A DNA stretch of 18,045 nucleotides from assembly GCA_002424305.1 (NCBI GenBank), contig DIQZ01000025.1, positions 1,953 through 19,997 of the forward strand, read 5' to 3'. The notes under the pieces were generated by a model. The model had not been told where the DNA came from, ran no database searches, and saw only the letters and a program-made list of their open reading frames with translations. Below are positions 15,077-18,045 of this stretch, one piece after another. The number at the start of each line of letters is the position of its first letter. Positions within the stretch are counted from its first letter, which is position 1. This DNA comes from Firmicutes bacterium UBA5449 (GTDB lineage: Bacteria > Bacillota > SHA-98 > UBA4971). The position numbers and the translations under genes are program-made.

Positions 15077-16258
15077 CTATTTACTCTGCATAGCCTTCAT
15101 TTTTATGCCCACCCATTGTTTTACAGCTTGTGCGTAGTCGAGTTCACCTGACTCGGCTCTATCTTTAAATAATCTAACAAATTCACATAGGTCGTTCGGG
15201 TCGGAGAACATGAGTTTTCTTGCAATATTGAAACCGTCATAGATTTCTTTTTGAGACTTAATCAACTTATCTTTGTAGACAGATAATGCTTTTGCAGAGA
15301 CATCTCCGGTTTTCAGAGCCTCTACTATTACCTCTGCAGCATCCTTTCCTGCCAACATCGCAAGGTCTTGTCCTCCTCCGAAAGCGGCCTCAATCATATT
15401 ACCGGCATCGCCTGCCACTAGAGCGCCGTTGGCATAATTATCTCGAGGCCCCCAGCATGCGGGTAGCCGCCAACCTTTCAGTTCACCTATCAAACGAGCT
15501 TTATGCAGTCGCTTATGTCCTAATTCGGTGTTATCGCGCCACCAGCCGAATAAGTCTTCCAACCTCATTCCCGAACGCTGCAAAGCTCCTTCTGTAATGA
15601 ATGCACCTACGTTACCCTTGGTTTTGGACATGGGGAACACCCACATATATCCGGTAGGATAGAACATATCGTTATAGAAGAATTCTATCAGGTCGGTCAT
15701 TTCATCAATATCTTCAAAATAGCCACGTGCTCCGTAGAAAACTAAATCGGGATCTTCATTGTACAATCCTAATTGGTGGGATAGCCTTGAGTGGGAACCG
15801 TCCGCAACAACAACTACATCACTTTCTATCTTAGTCAATTTGCCTTGATATACCCCAACCACACCTTTTACAAAGCCGCGTTTAATAATCAATTCGGTAA
15901 CTTCAAAGTTCTGAACAAACTCAGCACCTTCACGTTCTGCTGCTTTAGCTACGATGTGGTCAATGAGTCTACGAGGGCCACAAAGAGGAGAAACATCTCC
16001 ATAGAGCTTTATCGTTGTTTGGTTGGGTGCTCCCAATAAAACCCCTTTGGACGGCGTAGAATATTCCAGTACTTCATCCCATACTCCCATGTCTTTGTAT
16101 AGATTCCAAATCGGTGCACGTAAACCATCGCCGCAAGGCTTATCCCGAGGCCACGATTCTTTATCTAACATCACTACATCGATGCCTGCACGTGCCAGAT
16201 AAAATGCTGCTGTTGCTCCGGCAGGACCTGCTCCAACTACGATAGCCTGTCGTTTCAT
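15077..16258 (-). CDS. Geranylgeranyl reductase family FAD-dependent oxidoreductase
   Basis: A 393-residue flavoprotein of the geranylgeranyl-reductase/FixC-like family, which saturates isoprenoid chains or handles electrons from ferredoxin-like donors. The N-terminal FAD dinucleotide-binding motif is VVGAGPAGATAA (G9, G11, G14), with an acidic residue at the second strand end (D32). It is followed by the family motif PRDKPCGDGL (37-46) and, late, by GALVAGDAGNMIEAAFGGG, which contacts FAD. There is no membrane anchor. The start ATG overlaps the stop of the upstream iron-sulfur flavoprotein as ATGA, so the two are made together and the neighbour probably supplies electrons. In bacteria lacking archaeal lipids, likely substrates are quinone or polyprenol side chains. 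That is inference; an FixC-like role in electron transfer is the alternative. Confidence 0.8.
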   Translation of the reverse strand: MKRQAIVVGAGPAGATAAFYLARAGIDVVMLDKESWPRDKPCGDGLRAPIWNLYKDMGVWDEVLEYSTPSKGVLLGAPNQTTIKLYGDVSPLCGPRRLIDHIVAKAAEREGAEFVQNFEVTELIIKRGFVKGVVGVYQGKLTKIESDVVVVADGSHSRLSHQLGLYNEDPDLVFYGARGYFEDIDEMTDLIEFFYNDMFYPTGYMWVFPMSKTKGNVGAFITEGALQRSGMRLEDLFGWWRDNTELGHKRLHKARLIGELKGWRLPACWGPRDNYANGALVAGDAGNMIEAAFGGGQDLAMLAGKDAAEVIVEALKTGDVSAKALSVYKDKLIKSQKEIYDGFNIARKLMFSDPNDLCEFVRLFKDRAESGELDYAQAVKQWVGIKMKAMQSK

Positions 16259-17970
16259 TTCTGCTCTGCCTCCTTTTCAACACGTATCATCTTGATAACG
16301 CCACCTTTAGGGCAGACTTTTTGACATATACCGCAACCAATACATTTTTCAGAATCTACGTGCTGATAACCGCATTCAAGACAACGGTCTACTTCGGCCA
16401 AAGCTTCGGTATCATCAAGAACAAGCTCTACTTCTTCCAGACTATTGACTCTGTCTTCAATATCAAGAGACGGAATCGGATAGAATTTGTTCTTCAATCG
16501 AGTTGCAGGATAGATTTTTTCTTCTATAGGCGCCTTATGGATTGTTCTTAATTCCATAGGATCTTTTAGCTGTCCACCTTGTAGTTTACCGTCAATTTCC
16601 AAGGCGGCATATTTACCTGCTGCCATTGCATTGACCACAGATACATCGTTTGATTGAATATCACCTGCGAAAAACACTTTGTCATTGTCTCTATACCCAT
16701 CCCATAGTTCGTCAGCTTTTTGACCGATAGCCTCTATTACCATGTCAGCTTTTATTGTTTTTTCGGTTCCGGGTATAGTCTTGCAGGAAATGTTACCTTC
16801 GTCATCTTTAGTGAAATCTTCTGCTTTAATAACTTCTACTCCATTGAGTGTAGGTTGTTCCCCGACAAAGCGTATGGGCTTCCATCCATCCATGATAACA
16901 ACGCCTTCTTTTAAGGCTTCATCTACTTCCCAATCATGTGCAGGGATTTGATCTCCGCGCTCCATACATACAACAGTTACTTTCTTCGCCCCATATCGAA
17001 CCGCTGCTCTGGCAGTATCAATGCCTACACTGCCACAACCGATAACTACAATTTCTCCGTTTTCAACAAACTCCTGGCCAGGATGTCGCCATAGTTCATT
17101 ATCGTTATTAAACCTCTCCATAAAATCAACAGCGGAGTAAATACCTTCAAGACCCCAGCCTTCAATTTTAAGCAATTTCGGTTTCGGAGTTCCGGTAGCA
17201 ACTAGAACAGCATCATACTCCTCTAACAGATTCTCCATTTGCTTAGGACCGATAAATTTTCCAAGCTCGAAATTTACGCCACCTTGTTCTAATGCATGCA
17301 CCTCATGTCTTACTATTTCTCGAGGCAAGCGAAACACCGGTATACCACGAATCAACATTCCGCCTGCTTCATTGGCGGAATCAAGAACCGTTACTTCATA
17401 GCCCGATTTTGCCAAGTCATGTGCGGCAGATAAGCCTGCGGGACCTGCACCGATGATTGCAACAGTTTCTTCATTAACAACCGGATACTCGTTTTGTCTA
17501 GGTAGAGGCAATACTTTCGATAGATACTTTTTCAAAGCTCTAATTTTTATGGGTTCATCCAGTAACAGTCCTCGTTTACATTCATCCTCGCAAGGATGGT
17601 GACAAACATAACCGAGAACAGCAGGGAACGGAGTTTTCTCCCATATTAGTTTGTAAGCTTCCTCATACATTTCTTCCTTAATTAGATTAATGTATCCTTG
17701 CGGACTGATTCCAATGGGACAACCGATAGTACAAGCATGATCTGCTGAAATGGTGCTCATCTCGTCGAATGCCAAGCCTGGTTTAGTAGCGCATCCGGGA
17801 CAGATACGACATACTTCACGTTGTTGTTCATTAATGGCTTCAACAGGGCAGTATTCTCGACAAACACCGCAGTTGACACATTCTTTTGGATCAATCCAAG
17901 CATATGCCAACCTATCCAGAGCGGATTCAGAACCATCAGATATTTTGATTTTTACATTGTGGCTGGCCAT
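16255..17970 (-). CDS. GltD/NfnB-like NAD(P)H oxidoreductase with N- and C-terminal iron-sulfur domains
   Basis: A 571-residue flavoprotein. Order of domains: an N-terminal ferredoxin-type cluster motif CVNCGVCREYCP (C31-C41); an extra CRICPGC (C54, C57, C60); the glutamate-synthase-type cluster domain with C80, C84 and CHHPCEDEC (123-131); an FAD-binding motif IIGAGPAGLSAA (from G174); a second dinucleotide site IVVIGCGSVGIDTA for NAD(P)H; and a C-terminal ferredoxin with CIGCGICQKVCP (543-554) preceded by CLECG (530-534). The body resembles the small subunit of glutamate synthase and NfnB, which pass electrons between NAD(P)H, FAD and Fe-S centres. No glutamate synthase large subunit is present. 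The ATG follows AGAGGAGGG (17978-17986). It overlaps the downstream flavoprotein gene by four bases and probably feeds it with electrons from NAD(P)H or ferredoxin. Cytoplasmic. Confidence 0.85.
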   Translation of the reverse strand: MASHNVKIKISDGSESALDRLAYAWIDPKECVNCGVCREYCPVEAINEQQREVCRICPGCATKPGLAFDEMSTISADHACTIGCPIGISPQGYINLIKEEMYEEAYKLIWEKTPFPAVLGYVCHHPCEDECKRGLLLDEPIKIRALKKYLSKVLPLPRQNEYPVVNEETVAIIGAGPAGLSAAHDLAKSGYEVTVLDSANEAGGMLIRGIPVFRLPREIVRHEVHALEQGGVNFELGKFIGPKQMENLLEEYDAVLVATGTPKPKLLKIEGWGLEGIYSAVDFMERFNNDNELWRHPGQEFVENGEIVVIGCGSVGIDTARAAVRYGAKKVTVVCMERGDQIPAHDWEVDEALKEGVVIMDGWKPIRFVGEQPTLNGVEVIKAEDFTKDDEGNISCKTIPGTEKTIKADMVIEAIGQKADELWDGYRDNDKVFFAGDIQSNDVSVVNAMAAGKYAALEIDGKLQGGQLKDPMELRTIHKAPIEEKIYPATRLKNKFYPIPSLDIEDRVNSLEEVELVLDDTEALAEVDRCLECGYQHVDSEKCIGCGICQKVCPKGGVIKMIRVEKEAEQK

Positions 17971-17994
17971 TTAAGTTCCCTCCTCTTCTTATTT

Positions 17995-18045
17995 TCAGCA
18001 GCAAGAATCAGTGACGATAGCTTTTGCAGTACTACCTCCATTTCT
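17995..18045 (-). CDS. 3' end of an upstream gene, cut by window edge
   Basis: Sixteen codons are visible, ending in NGGSTAKAIVTDSCC and TGA at 17995-17997. The stop comes 24 bases before the next start, with the ribosome binding site in between, the usual spacing in an operon. A competing frame (ending at 17952) is also open across the edge, but it runs through the ribosome binding site and into the next gene. The first reading is therefore preferred. Too little is visible to name the product; the double-Cys C-terminus may bind metal or participate in redox chemistry. Confidence 0.35.
   Translation of the reverse strand, partial: RNGGSTAKAIVTDSCC

Noticed and set aside
1..18045. CRISPR array, tRNA, rRNA, transposase or integrase genes
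   Set aside because: No regularly spaced repeats, no cloverleaf-like or rRNA sequence, and no transposase or recombinase reading frame was found on either strand.

Overview
The window looks like chromosome of an anaerobic, moderate-GC Firmicutes-type bacterium. The grounds are strong AGGAGG-type ribosome binding sites, occasional GTG/TTG starts, a RocB-like M20 peptidase, a YqeK-like HD protein, and a ferredoxin-domain flavoprotein oxidoreductase next to a geranylgeranyl-reductase-family flavoprotein. The species cannot be named from the sequence alone.

Layout. (1) 1-221, minus: 5' part of a zinc-ribbon/helix-turn-helix antitoxin-like regulator, cut by the window edge and lacking its first Cys pair. 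(2) 396-2042, plus: intact RocB-like M20 peptidase. (3) 2043-3095: about 1 kb of decayed DNA with the wreck of an LppM-like lipoprotein gene (minus) and an unrecognised short remnant. (4) 3096-5485, plus: YqeK-like HD phosphohydrolase overlapping a type I exporter ABC transporter. (5) 5646-11954, plus: complete type I restriction-modification locus hsdM-hsdS-hsdR. hsdM and hsdS overlap by ATGA, and hsdR starts inside hsdS. hsdR carries a one-base frameshift about 20 codons after its start. (6) 12097-12701, plus: an Mrr-type restriction endonuclease gene that has lost its catalytic middle, and a 40-codon ORF. (7) 12702-14417, minus: three tightly packed genes, two unrecognised plus a HEPN-like protein, reading toward the restriction genes. 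(8) 14652-14945, minus: a C-terminal shard of alanine racemase, then a 14-bp perfect inverted repeat. (9) 15077-17970, minus: geranylgeranyl-reductase-family flavoprotein translationally coupled to a GltD/NfnB-like iron-sulfur flavoprotein. The end of another gene lies at the right edge.

How it fits together. Regions 5-7 read as a defence island that is partly eroding. The methylase and specificity subunits are intact. The nuclease/translocase subunit is frameshifted, and the neighbouring Mrr-type nuclease is gutted. A compact, apparently intact three-gene operon with a HEPN-like last gene remains as the best candidate for an undescribed system. The flanking metabolic genes look intact and ordinary, while several short fragments (lipoprotein, alanine racemase, Mrr) show repeated deletion in the spaces between them.
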